NCBI GenBank assembly: GCA_965212085.1
Contig: OZ243042.1
Coordinates: 248,001 to 312,000, forward strand
From: JAHRAW01 sp965212085
GTDB taxonomy: Bacteria; Pseudomonadota; Gammaproteobacteria; Arenicellales; Poriferihabitantaceae
Reading direction: 5' to 3'
DNA: 64,000 nt
Below the pieces are notes generated by a model that worked only from the letters and a program-made list of their open reading frames with translations, ran no database searches and was not told the DNA's origin. The first letter of the stretch is position 1, and the number at the start of each line of letters is the position of its first letter. The position numbers and the translations under genes are program-made. Positions 8,370 through 16,736 of the stretch are shown piece by piece.

Positions 8370-9764
8370 GTGCAATATATCAGCACCCGCGGCAACGCGC
8401 CGATACTGAACTTTGAACAGGCCACCCTGGCGGGGCTGGCCGCCGACGGCGGGTTGTACCTGCCCCGCGCCTGGCCGGCCTTCAGCGCGCAGGAAATCCG
8501 GGAACTGCGCGGCCTGGAATACCCGCAACTGGCGTCTCGCATTATCGCCCGCTTCAGCGGCGACTGCCTCGCCGCCGACACCCTGGAACGGCTGAGCGCA
8601 GACGCCTACGGCAACTTTTCCCACCCGCAGGTGGCGCCGCTCAAACAACTGGACGATTCGTTGTACGCGATGGAGCTGTTCCACGGCCCGACCCTGGCGT
8701 TCAAGGATTTCGCGCTGCAATTTCTGGGCCGGCTGTTCGGCCACTTCCTCGACCGGCGGGGGCAAACCTGCACCATCATCGGCGCCACTTCCGGCGACAC
8801 CGGTTCCGCCGCCATCGAAGCGGTGCGCGGGCTTGATGCGGTAACCCTGTACATGCTGCACCCCCACGGCCGGGTGTCCGAAGTGCAGCGCCGGCAGATG
8901 ACCACGGTGGCGGATCCCAACATTCACAACCTCGCCGTGGACGGCGACTTTGACGATTGCCAGAACCTCGTCAAGGGAATGTTCAACGACGCCGGGTTCC
9001 GCGAAAGGCACGCCCTGGCGGCGGTCAACTCCATCAACTGGGCGCGCATCGCCGCCCAGACGGTGTATTACTTTTACGCCGCGCTGAAACTCGGCGCGCC
9101 GGAACGCGCGGTCAACTTTGCGGTGCCCACCGGCAATTTCGGCAACGTCTTCGCGGGCTACGCGGCGCGGGAAATGGGGCTGCCCGTCCGCCACTTGATC
9201 ATCGGCTCCAACAGCAACGACATCCTGACCCGCTTCTTCGAGTCCGGGCGCATGGCGCGGCGCAACATCAACGCCACCATCTCGCCGAGTATGGACATCC
9301 AGATCTCCAGCAACTTCGAGCGCTACCTGTTTGAACTCCTCGACCGCGACCACGCACAAGTCCGCGAGCGGATGGCGCGGTTCGCCGCCCGCGGAGAGTT
9401 CAGCGTCTCCCGCGAAGCCCGCCAAAAGGCAGCCGCACTGTTCCGCGCCCGGCGTTTTTCCGATGCGGAAACCCGCGCGCAGATCAAACAAGTGTACGAA
9501 CAAACCGGAGAATTCCTGGACCCGCATTCCGCCATCGGCGTGGCCGCCGCCCGCGCCGTAGCCCAGGAATTTCCCGAAACCGATACGCCCACCATCGCCC
9601 TCGGCACCGCCCACCCGGCAAAATTCGCCGACGCCGTGGCCGAAGCCTGCGGCGCCGAAGTGGCGCTGCCGGAAGCCCTGCGGGGCATCATGCAGCGCGA
9701 AGAAAAAATGCTGCGGGTGGCCAATGACCCGGAGGCGGTGAAGGCGGTGATCGAGGGCGAGTGA
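8370..9764 (+). CDS. thrC: Threonine synthase
   Basis: A 464-residue PLP enzyme converting O-phosphohomoserine to threonine. GTG 8370 (Val-Gln-Tyr-Ile-Ser-Thr-Arg) is chosen because it gives the family N-terminus and length (E. coli 428, many others near 460); the longer in-frame start at 8313 adds unconserved residues. The PLP lysine lies in GPTLAFKDFALQFLG, followed by GATSGDTGSAAIEA, and PTGNFGNVFAGYAAREMG binds phosphate. No other thr genes are in the window. Its stop is followed by a GTGGAGT-like short tandem repeat. Confidence 0.95.
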   Translation: MQYISTRGNAPILNFEQATLAGLAADGGLYLPRAWPAFSAQEIRELRGLEYPQLASRIIARFSGDCLAADTLERLSADAYGNFSHPQVAPLKQLDDSLYAMELFHGPTLAFKDFALQFLGRLFGHFLDRRGQTCTIIGATSGDTGSAAIEAVRGLDAVTLYMLHPHGRVSEVQRRQMTTVADPNIHNLAVDGDFDDCQNLVKGMFNDAGFRERHALAAVNSINWARIAAQTVYYFYAALKLGAPERAVNFAVPTGNFGNVFAGYAAREMGLPVRHLIIGSNSNDILTRFFESGRMARRNINATISPSMDIQISSNFERYLFELLDRDHAQVRERMARFAARGEFSVSREARQKAAALFRARRFSDAETRAQIKQVYEQTGEFLDPHSAIGVAAARAVAQEFPETDTPTIALGTAHPAKFADAVAEACGAEVALPEALRGIMQREEKMLRVANDPEAVKAVIEGE

Positions 9765-9765
9765 G

Positions 9766-9789
9766 TATGGAGTGTGGAGTGTGGAGTGT
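9766..9789 (+). repeat. 7-bp tandem repeat after thrC
   Basis: The heptamer GTGGAGT, or a close variant, is repeated three times directly downstream of the thrC stop. No terminator hairpin is visible in the remaining 60 bp before the next gene. Confidence 0.55.
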
Positions 9790-9847
9790 GCGCTCACGCC
9801 CGCCAACCGCCGGCAAAAACTCCGACAACCCGGCTTCGTGATTCCCG

Positions 9848-10750
9848 ATGAGCCAACTATCCAACCCCCTTGATTACATCCGGCGGCACTGGCGGGGCGA
9901 GTGTTCGCTGGCGTGGTCTTTCTGGGTGAACTTTTTACTGCTTTTTTTTGTGCTGAATTATCTGGAGCGGTTTACGCTGCCGCCATATCTGCGGGGTGAG
10001 TTGGCCGTGAGCGTGGCGGTGGCCGGGTTTTTTCTGGTGGTGCGCCTGGTGGTTTATCCGTGGCAGGTGGTGGGCGTAATCCGCGCTTGCGAGCGGCGCA
10101 TCAAGAACCGCGCCGACCGCTCGTGGGCGGTTGCCGCCGAGGGGGTCGTGGTATTGAGCATCGCCGCGACCCTGGCGGCGGCTTTTTCCAGTTATCAGTC
10201 GCTGCTGGGCTACCGCCTCAGCCTGCATCCGCCCGAACGCCCCGAAATTGCGCGCGCCTACGAACTCGGCCTGGTTCGGGAAAACACCTTGCTCCACGTG
10301 CGCGGGCCTTTGGAGATCGGCATTACCCGCGAGGTTTCGCGGTTGCTCGCCGAACATCCGCAAGTTACCGGGATTATTCTGGACAGCGGCGGCGGGCAGA
10401 TTTACGAGGGCCGGGGGCTGGCGCGGTTGATCAGGGAAAACGCGCTGGCGACCTATTCGCTGGATGAATGCGTGTCGTCCTGCACCACCGCGTTTGTCGC
10501 CGGCACCAGGCGCACGCTGGGCGCAAACGCCCGGCTCGGGTTTCACCAGTACAAGAGCTACGCGGTTGTGCCCGTCATTGACGTTGATGAGGAGCAGGCC
10601 AAAGACCGGGCCTTGTTCGAAGCGCAGGGCGTCTCGGCCGGGTTTTTACGCAAGATGTTTGAGCAGCCGCCGGATAATATGTGGTGGCCGGAAGTGGAGG
10701 AATTGCTGGACGCTCGGGTCGTCCATGAAACGGGGTTTTCTTTGGAGTGA
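9848..10750 (+). CDS. Membrane-anchored ClpP/crotonase-fold protein (COG3904-like)
   Basis: A 300-residue protein with three hydrophobic segments in the first 125 residues (WSFWVNFLLLFFVLNYL, an AVSVAVAGFFLVVRLVV segment and VVVLSIAATLAAAF). A soluble domain follows that resembles the ClpP-like predicted periplasmic proteins of COG3904: LDSGGGQIYEGRGLARLI, then CVSSCTTAFVAGTRRTLG, then LGFHQYK. The serine inside the Cys-rich CVSSC motif is where a nucleophile would be expected. The Cys pair could form a disulfide in the periplasm. Whether it is an active peptidase, and on what substrate, cannot be told. Confidence 0.6.
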   Translation: MSQLSNPLDYIRRHWRGECSLAWSFWVNFLLLFFVLNYLERFTLPPYLRGELAVSVAVAGFFLVVRLVVYPWQVVGVIRACERRIKNRADRSWAVAAEGVVVLSIAATLAAAFSSYQSLLGYRLSLHPPERPEIARAYELGLVRENTLLHVRGPLEIGITREVSRLLAEHPQVTGIILDSGGGQIYEGRGLARLIRENALATYSLDECVSSCTTAFVAGTRRTLGANARLGFHQYKSYAVVPVIDVDEEQAKDRALFEAQGVSAGFLRKMFEQPPDNMWWPEVEELLDARVVHETGFSLE

Positions 10751-10790
10751 AAGCCCGGAGTGGAGGCTTTGGAATGGCAGGTGTAATTCT

Positions 10791-10856
10791 GGATTCCCGA
10801 TACGATGAAAAATATGGTCGCTGGCGCTCCCTATTTTTCTATCGTTCGGGAATGAC
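10791..10856 (+). repeat. Isolated family A palindromic element
   Basis: A 66-bp imperfect palindrome: GGATTCCCGATACGATG opens it and its counterpart TATCGTTCGGGAATGAC closes it, with a central ATATGGTCGC...GCTCCCT. It is the short-arm variant (ATACGATG instead of ATAGCGATG) shared with the copies at 48531 and 61818. It sits in the 123-bp gap between the convergent ClpP-fold gene and glnK and could act as a bidirectional terminator-like hairpin. That role is inference. Confidence 0.85.
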
Positions 10857-10873
10857 ACCGAGGGCGGGGGCGT

Positions 10874-11218
10874 TCAGAGTAGTGCGGTTTCGCCGGTTTC
10901 GCCGGTGCGCACCCGCACCACGTCTTCAAGATTGACCACGAAAATTTTGCCGCTGCTAATCTCGCCGGTGTTGGCGTGTTCAACGATGGTCGCTTTGGTG
11001 CGTTCGACGAGGTCGTCGGTTACCGCGATCATCATCAACTGCATCGGCTTGAGTTTGGTCTTGTAGGTCTTGCCGCGGTAGATCTCGGTGCGGTCCTTGC
11101 GCTCCCTGCCGAAGCCCTGGATTTCGCAGGTCGTGATGCCCAGCACGTCTTCGTCGGAGAGGGCTTGTACAACGGCGTCAAACCGGTGCGGCTTGACCGT
11201 GGCGATGATTATTTTCAT
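10874..11218 (-). CDS. glnK: Nitrogen regulatory protein PII (GlnK/GlnB)
   Basis: A 114-residue PII signal protein that senses 2-oxoglutarate, ATP and ADP and gates the ammonium channel. The T-loop carries GFGRERKDRTEIYRG with the usual Tyr five residues further on (position 52). The B-loop TGEISSGKIFV is intact. The T-loop has one extra residue against E. coli GlnB, and its far side is basic (Lys-Thr-Lys-Leu-Lys-Pro) where VDFLPK is usual. It follows amt on the same strand with an 8-bp gap, the standard amt-glnK pairing though in reversed order. Confidence 0.93.
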   Translation of the reverse strand: MKIIIATVKPHRFDAVVQALSDEDVLGITTCEIQGFGRERKDRTEIYRGKTYKTKLKPMQLMMIAVTDDLVERTKATIVEHANTGEISSGKIFVVNLEDVVRVRTGETGETALL

Positions 11219-11226
11219 AGTATGTT

Positions 11227-12549
11227 CTACAAGTTGTAACTGCGTTCACCGTGGGCGCTGTAGTCCAGGCCCTCCGCTTCATCCCGCTGGTCCACCCGCA
11301 GGCCAACCAGTTTCCTGACCACGACGGCGATTACCCAGGAGCCGAGCGCGGCCCACGCGATCACCACCAGCGTTCCCACCACCTGCACCACAAACTGCTC
11401 GCCGATGCCGACACCGGCGGCCAGCCCCAGGCCGCCAAACGCCGTGGCGCCGAATACCGCGGTCAGCAGGGTTCCGAGGATGCCGCCCACGCCGTGGACC
11501 GCGAACACGTCGAGGGCATCGTCAATGCCCAGCCGGGCCTTAATCCATTCCACCGCGAGATAACAGACTACGCCGCCGGCCACGCCGATGACCAAAGCGC
11601 CGAGCGGCCCGACGAAACCCGAAGCCGGGGTGATGGAGGCAAGCCCGGCGATGAGGCCGGTAACGAGGCCGACGAGGCTCGGTTTGCCGAAACGCAACTG
11701 CTCGATGACGACCCACACCAGCGCCGCCGTCGACGCCGATATGTGGGTCACAAAAATCGCCATCGCCGCGCCGCCGTTTGCGCCGAGGGCGCTGCCGCCG
11801 TTGAAACCATACCAGCCGACCCACAACATCGCGGCGCCGATCATGGTCAGGCCCGGATTGTGGGGCGGGTGCAGGTCATCGGGAAAGCCGTGGCGCGGGC
11901 CGAGCATGACCGCCAGTATCAGGGCCGCAACCGCGGCGGTGGCGTGCACCACCAGGCCGCCGGCGAAATCCAGCACCCCGAGATCGGCGAGGAAACCGCC
12001 GCCCCAGATCCAGTGGGCCACGGGCGCGTACACGATCAGCATCCACAGGCCGCTGAACAGCACCACGTGCAGGAACTTGATGCGCTCCACGTAGGCGCCG
12101 ATGATGAGCGCCGGGGTGATGATCGCGAAGGTCATCTGAAAGGCGCAGAACAACACCTCGGGAATCGTGCCCGACAGCGCGTCGGTACCGACCCCGGCGA
12201 GGAACGACTTGCCGAGGCCGCCCCACCAGGCGTTGGCGGCGCCGCCGTCGCCGAAGGCGATGCTGTAACCGACCAGCAGCCACAGCACCGACGACACGCA
12301 GGCCACGGTGAAACACTGCATCATCACCGACAGCACGTTGCCGGAGCGCACCAGGCCGCCGTAAAACAGCGCCAGCCCCGGCAGCGTCATCAGCAGGATC
12401 AGGGCGGTGGCCACCAGAATCCACGCAGTGTCTCCGGTGTCCAATGCATCCTGAGCGGCATCCTGAGCGCGGGCCATGGCGGGCAGCAGCCACAGGGTCA
12501 GCGCCGCCGCGTAGCGCCGCAAAGGCGGTGGGATTAATCCTAAGGGCAT
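11227..12549 (-). CDS. amtB: Ammonium transporter AmtB
   Basis: A 440-residue Amt/Mep/Rh channel with eleven hydrophobic segments. ATG 12549 is preferred over 12561 and 12585 because a GAGGT Shine-Dalgarno lies 6 bp upstream and the product then starts with a cleavable signal peptide ending in Ala-Met-Ala-Arg-Ala. Family motifs include DTGDTAWILVATALILLMTLPG, GLALFYGG and FAVHGVGGILGTLLTAVF with a pore His. It is followed directly by glnK, which would bind its cytoplasmic face. The nearby pot-type transporter is probably a separate unit. Confidence 0.95.
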   Translation of the reverse strand: MPLGLIPPPLRRYAAALTLWLLPAMARAQDAAQDALDTGDTAWILVATALILLMTLPGLALFYGGLVRSGNVLSVMMQCFTVACVSSVLWLLVGYSIAFGDGGAANAWWGGLGKSFLAGVGTDALSGTIPEVLFCAFQMTFAIITPALIIGAYVERIKFLHVVLFSGLWMLIVYAPVAHWIWGGGFLADLGVLDFAGGLVVHATAAVAALILAVMLGPRHGFPDDLHPPHNPGLTMIGAAMLWVGWYGFNGGSALGANGGAAMAIFVTHISASTAALVWVVIEQLRFGKPSLVGLVTGLIAGLASITPASGFVGPLGALVIGVAGGVVCYLAVEWIKARLGIDDALDVFAVHGVGGILGTLLTAVFGATAFGGLGLAAGVGIGEQFVVQVVGTLVVIAWAALGSWVIAVVVRKLVGLRVDQRDEAEGLDYSAHGERSYNL

Positions 12550-12613
12550 CGAAAACCTCATAATCTCACAACTTAATGACGCCATCAGTCCGTGGCCGGT
12601 GATGGTGTGGTTT

Positions 12614-13465
12614 TCAGTGGGGCGTGATGCCGCGCAAGCGCTCGCTGCGCCGGCGCAACAGTTCCACCGTGGTCAGCAGCAGGATGGAGAACACCACCAG
12701 CAGCGTTGCCACCGCCAGGATGGTGGGGCTGATCTGCTCGCGAATGCCGGAGAACATCTGCCAGGGTATGGTGCGCTGCTCGTAACTGCCGACGAACAAT
12801 ACCACCACCACTTCATCGAAGGAGGTGATGAACGCGAACAACGCGCCGGAAATTACCCCCGGCAGTATCAGCGGCACGATGATGCGGAAGAACGTCACCG
12901 GCGGCGACGCGCCGAGGGTCGCGGCGGCGCGGATGAGGCTGTGGTCGAAGCCCACCAAAGTTGCGGTCACGGTGATGACCACGAACGGCGTGCCGAGGGC
13001 GGCGTGGGCGAGGATTACCCCGATGTGGGTGGAGGACAGGCCAATTTTGCTGTAGAAAAAATACATTCCGGCGGCGGAAATGATCAGCGGCACGATCATC
13101 GGCGATATGAGGATGCCCATGATGACGGATTTGTTGGGCATTTCCGGGCGGCTCAAGCCGAGCGCGGCGATGGTCCCCAGCGTGGTCGAGATCAGGGTCG
13201 CAAAAACCGCGATCACCAGGCTGTTTTTGACCGCGCCCTGCCAGTTGAGGTTGGTGAAAAAGTCCTCGTACCATTTCAGCGAATAGCCGGCGGGGTCGAA
13301 GGTCAGCATTTCTTCGGTGAAAGTGAAAAACGGCACCGCGTTGAAGGACAGCGGAATCACCACCACGACGGGCGCGATCAGGAAAAAGAAAATCAGCCCG
13401 CACAAGGTCAGGTAGGTGTAGTGCCAGACTCTCTCCAGCGGGGATGTGTAGATGGGCAGGGCCAT
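12614..13465 (-). CDS. potC: Spermidine/putrescine-type ABC permease (PotC-like)
   Basis: A 283-residue permease with six hydrophobic segments. The EAA-like loop (RAAATLGASPPVTFFRIIVPLILPG) sits near residue 180, as in PotC/PotI. It is the last gene of the minus-strand potA-potD-...-potB-potC unit, 57 bp after potB. PotC-type subunits pair with PotB to form the channel. Substrate choice rests with the binding protein, so polyamine is likely but other small cations or amino acids are possible. Confidence 0.85.
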   Translation of the reverse strand: MALPIYTSPLERVWHYTYLTLCGLIFFFLIAPVVVVIPLSFNAVPFFTFTEEMLTFDPAGYSLKWYEDFFTNLNWQGAVKNSLVIAVFATLISTTLGTIAALGLSRPEMPNKSVIMGILISPMIVPLIISAAGMYFFYSKIGLSSTHIGVILAHAALGTPFVVITVTATLVGFDHSLIRAAATLGASPPVTFFRIIVPLILPGVISGALFAFITSFDEVVVVLFVGSYEQRTIPWQMFSGIREQISPTILAVATLLVVFSILLLTTVELLRRRSERLRGITPH

Positions 13466-13522
13466 AATCTTGTCTGCTATTGTGTATTTCGGTTTGGGTA
13501 TGCGGTTTGTGTATGCGGCCGG

Positions 13523-14770
13523 TCAGCCCAGTTTCATGTTGTCGATGCCGACTATTTTGTCGTACAGGAAATACAACACCATCACCACGCCCAGCAGGAT
13601 GGCGCCGAGGGCCGCCGCCAGCCCCCAGTTCAGGGAGCTCGACATGTGGAAGGCGATGAAGTTGCTGATCAGCGTGCCTGACTGCCCGCCGACCAGCGCC
13701 GGGGTGATGTAGTAGCCGATGGCGAGGATGAACACCAGAATCGAGCCGGCGCCGATGCCGGCCACGGTATTGGGCATATAGATCTTGACGAACGCCGTGA
13801 ACGGCGTGGCGCCGAGGGATTTGGCGGCGCGCATGTAACTCGGCGGGATGGTTTTCATCACGCTGTACAACGGCAGTACCATGAAGGGCAGCAAAATATG
13901 CACCATGGCGATGATGGTGCCGGTGCGGTTGTGGATCATCGCCAGGCGGTTGTCGTCATCCACCAGCCCAATCCACACCACCAGGTCGTTGATCACCCCC
14001 TCCTGCTGCAACAGCGCGATCCAGGCGGTGGTGCGAACCAGCAGCGAAGTCCAGAACGGCAACAGCACCAGGATGATGAGCAGGTTGCTTTTGGCGGTCG
14101 GCAGCACCGACAACAGGTAGGAAATCGGATAGGCGAGCACCAAACACAAAAAAGTAATCAGCAAACTCATCCACATGGTGCGCCAGAACAACTTGAGGTA
14201 GATCTGTTTGTTGGCGTCGTTGCGCACGATGTCCCCGGTTTCGCCGTACCCCATGTCCACCGCCGCCAGGTAATAGGCAATCGTATAGGGTGTGCTTTCG
14301 CGCTTGAAGACTTTCCAGTTTTTAATATCGCCCCATTTCTTGTCGACGTCCACAAAGGCCTGCTGATAGGGCGCTTCCAGTTTGTCGGCCTTGCGCGTGG
14401 TTTTGCGGAACAGGCCGGCGAATCCGGGTTTTTCGTAGTTCAAGCGGCGGCCCACTTTGCCGCCCAATTTGGTCTCTTTGGCTTCGACAAAATCCGCCGC
14501 CAGAGCGGTGAATACTTCTTCACCGGGCAACTCCCCGCTTTGCTCGTCCCAGTTTTTCAGCAGCGGCACGGTGCGGTGCATGACCTCGCCCACCAGTTGA
14601 TTCTCGACGCTGCGGAACAGCATATCGAGAATCGGTATGAAGAAGGTGATGAGGATGAAAACAAACAGCGGCACCACCAGCCCGATAGCCTTCAGCTTGC
14701 CGCGCCGTTGAGCGCGGGCCAGGCTGATTTTCAGCGGGATGCCGTCTGCGGTTACCAGGGTGGCGGTCAT
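13523..14770 (-). CDS. potB: Spermidine/putrescine-type ABC permease (PotB-like) with an N-terminal insert
   Basis: A 415-residue permease, against about 285 for E. coli PotB. The first hydrophobic segment (AIGLVVPLFVFILITFFIPILDM) is separated from the remaining five by about 135 hydrophilic, Lys-rich residues, which give the extra length. The C-terminal half carries the permease fold with the EAA-like RAAKSLGATPFTAFVKIYMP. An insert here would be periplasmic; its role is unknown. The gene begins 19 bp after the lipoprotein gene and leads into potC. Confidence 0.85.
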   Translation of the reverse strand: MTATLVTADGIPLKISLARAQRRGKLKAIGLVVPLFVFILITFFIPILDMLFRSVENQLVGEVMHRTVPLLKNWDEQSGELPGEEVFTALAADFVEAKETKLGGKVGRRLNYEKPGFAGLFRKTTRKADKLEAPYQQAFVDVDKKWGDIKNWKVFKRESTPYTIAYYLAAVDMGYGETGDIVRNDANKQIYLKLFWRTMWMSLLITFLCLVLAYPISYLLSVLPTAKSNLLIILVLLPFWTSLLVRTTAWIALLQQEGVINDLVVWIGLVDDDNRLAMIHNRTGTIIAMVHILLPFMVLPLYSVMKTIPPSYMRAAKSLGATPFTAFVKIYMPNTVAGIGAGSILVFILAIGYYITPALVGGQSGTLISNFIAFHMSSSLNWGLAAALGAILLGVVMVLYFLYDKIVGIDNMKLG

Positions 14771-14789
14771 GGGCTATGCGCGCTTGGGT

Positions 14790-15200
14790 TTATTGTTGCG
14801 ACGGGCCGTCGGATGCACTGCCGCGAAAATCAATGTCGGGCAGGATGGTTTGCGGCTTGAAAGTAACTCGGTAGTGATACGCGCTTGCCTTTTTGCCGGA
14901 GACCTGCTCCGCGAAGTAAGTGACATTGTCGGACAAGCCGAGGAAGTGCTTTTTATACTCTGCCTCGCCAACCTTGCAGGTCACTTCCAGTTGATTCGTC
15001 TGGTCTTCAATCGAGCATTTGCCCTGGATTTCCAGCATATACCCGCCGGTGATGCCGTTGTAGAACACGATACGGCGGTCGATCTCAAAATTATCCGCCG
15101 ACTTTGAGATGTTTTTGGACGCAATAGTTGCGTCATCCTGGCATCCTGCGGCGAGAATCGCCACTGTGCACAAGGGCGCGATTTTAGTGATATTTTTCAA
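14790..15200 (-). CDS. Phage-type beta-sandwich lipoprotein embedded in the pot operon
   Basis: A 136-residue predicted lipoprotein. The signal peptide ends in LAAGC (lipidated Cys near residue 20). The mature part, with SADNFEIDRRIVFYNGITG, a Cys pair spaced about 13 residues apart and KKHFLGLSDNVTYFAEQ, closely resembles small lipoproteins known to me from tailed-phage genomes. The start is TTG 15200, overlapping the TGA of the upstream 35-codon ORF (TTGA), which implies translational coupling. It lies between potD and potB, where polyamine operons carry nothing. Its role in the host is unknown; the phage link is from family memory and needs a search. Confidence 0.65.
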   Translation of the reverse strand: MKNITKIAPLCTVAILAAGCQDDATIASKNISKSADNFEIDRRIVFYNGITGGYMLEIQGKCSIEDQTNQLEVTCKVGEAEYKKHFLGLSDNVTYFAEQVSGKKASAYHYRVTFKPQTILPDIDFRGSASDGPSQQ

Positions 15201-15304
15201 CGCACTGCGCCTGAGGGGTTAACCGCTTTCCACCATCCGGCGAAAAATATCAAGCCCGGAAAAAATATCAGCATGAATAGAAGCATCATATCCAAAGCAG
15301 TCAT
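15197..15304 (-). CDS. 35-residue single-span membrane protein upstream of the lipoprotein
   Basis: A short ORF running ATG 15304 to TGA 15197. A GAGG Shine-Dalgarno lies 6 bp before the ATG. The product is almost one transmembrane helix (core LLFMLIFFPGLIFF), then Ala-Gly-Trp-Trp-Lys and a short polar tail. Its stop overlaps the TTG start of the phage-type lipoprotein by 4 bp, strong evidence that both are translated from one message. No homology is recognised. It could be a holin-like or lipoprotein-partner peptide, but the sequence does not decide this. Confidence 0.55.
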   Translation of the reverse strand: MTALDMMLLFMLIFFPGLIFFAGWWKAVNPSGAVR

Positions 15305-15516
15305 CGTTAACCTCATCGAAAGTCGTTCGTCGGTTTCATCGTTTTAATGAGCCGCCAACATACACAAGCAACCACAAAAAAGCAACCCGTCCAGCGCATG
15401 CCATCAACAACCGATCAACCCGGCGACCATGGGTGCGCACGCGCATCACCACAGCCACCGAGCCAATTTCCTTGTCTAAACAACGCATTCCCAGCGAAGG
15501 TTTCGTCGCGATTGCG

Positions 15517-16620
15517 TTACTGCGCCAGCCAGGCGTTAAACCGCTCGTTCAGGTCGTCTTGATTGTCGGCCCAGAACGGGATGTTGTTGACCAAGATATG
15601 CTTGGCGTTGGCCGGGGCGGTGGGCATATGCGGGCCCATATCAATGCCGAGTTCGGCGTGCTTGCCCACCAACGGGGCGGATGAGTTACGCGCCGGGCCG
15701 TAGGAGATGTATTTCGCCTGGTCGGCAAGCCGCTGGGTATCAGTGCCAAACTTGAGATACTTCAATACCTCGGCTTCGTTTTTGCCGCCCTTGGGCACAA
15801 TCCAACCGTCAAGATCGAAAACCTGCCAATCCCACATCATGGCGATCGGTTGTTTCTCTTTTTCGATCACATCAAACAAGCGTCCGTTGTAGGTGGAGCC
15901 GATTACGACTTCGCCATCGGAAAGGAGTTGCGGCGTTTGCGCGCCTTTCTCCCACCAAACCACTGAATCTTTGATGGTGTCCAGTTTGGCGAGTGCGCGG
16001 TTGACGCCGGCTTCGGTTTCCAGCAAACCGTACACTTCATCGGGAGACGCGCCGTCGGCCAGCAATGCCCATTCCAGGTTGTTGTTCGGCCGTCGCTCCA
16101 GCGCGCGCTTGCCCGGAAATTTTTCCAAATCAAACACATCGGAGATGGTGGCCGGCTCACCCTTGACCAAATCGGTGCGATAACCAAAAGTGGTGGAATA
16201 CACGATGGTCGGAATGAAGCACGGCGAGACGATCAATTCGCCGAAGTCTTCGGACGCCGGTGTGCCGTCAGGGGCATTTGCCAGCACCTTGTCGTGATCG
16301 ATTTCAATCGCGATGCCTTCATCGCAAGCGGTAATCGCATCGGATGCGACCATGTCAACCAAGTCCCAGGTAACATTACCCGCTTCTTGCATTGCGCGAA
16401 GTTTCGCCACCGACCCGCTGCCGGAATCATCGTTGATGATCTTGACATCGGGATTGGCCGCCATATACGGCGCGTGATACGCCTTTTGCTGGCTCACGGT
16501 GTAAGCGCCGCCCCAGGACACGACAACCAGTTCGGTTTCCGCCTGTGCGGTGGCGGCCAGGGCGAATGCGGTGGCCGTTGCCAGCAGGGTTTGCCGGCTA
16601 ATTTTTGTAACAATCTTCAT
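15517..16620 (-). CDS. potD: Polyamine-type ABC transporter substrate-binding protein (PotD-like)
   Basis: A 367-residue periplasmic binding protein with a signal peptide ending in Ala-Thr-Ala-Gln-Ala near residue 27. The mature N-terminus ELVVVSWGGAYTVSQQKAY and later WDLVDMVASDAITACDEG match the PotD/PotF and related cluster. WWEKGAQTPQLLSDGEVVIGSTYNGR forms part of the ligand cleft. A strong AGGAGG Shine-Dalgarno precedes ATG 16620. It follows potA by 116 bp. A ligand other than spermidine or putrescine (for example an opine or thiamine) cannot be excluded. Confidence 0.85.
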   Translation of the reverse strand: MKIVTKISRQTLLATATAFALAATAQAETELVVVSWGGAYTVSQQKAYHAPYMAANPDVKIINDDSGSGSVAKLRAMQEAGNVTWDLVDMVASDAITACDEGIAIEIDHDKVLANAPDGTPASEDFGELIVSPCFIPTIVYSTTFGYRTDLVKGEPATISDVFDLEKFPGKRALERRPNNNLEWALLADGASPDEVYGLLETEAGVNRALAKLDTIKDSVVWWEKGAQTPQLLSDGEVVIGSTYNGRLFDVIEKEKQPIAMMWDWQVFDLDGWIVPKGGKNEAEVLKYLKFGTDTQRLADQAKYISYGPARNSSAPLVGKHAELGIDMGPHMPTAPANAKHILVNNIPFWADNQDDLNERFNAWLAQ

Positions 16621-16736
16621 CAGGAATACTCCTCCTATTTGACTCTGTTTAATTTGAATGGTGAAACGATAAGAAAATACTGCAAGCGCAATTACTTATT
16701 CAGACCGTTCAAAAGACTTCAGTGCTTCAGTCTGTA

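Noticed and set aside
7959..9806. A 615-codon open frame on the minus strand opposite the acyl-CoA synthetase and thrC genes
   Set aside because: It is antisense to two well-recognised enzymes, has no family motif and shows the Gly/Arg/Gln/His-rich composition typical of shadow frames in GC-rich DNA.
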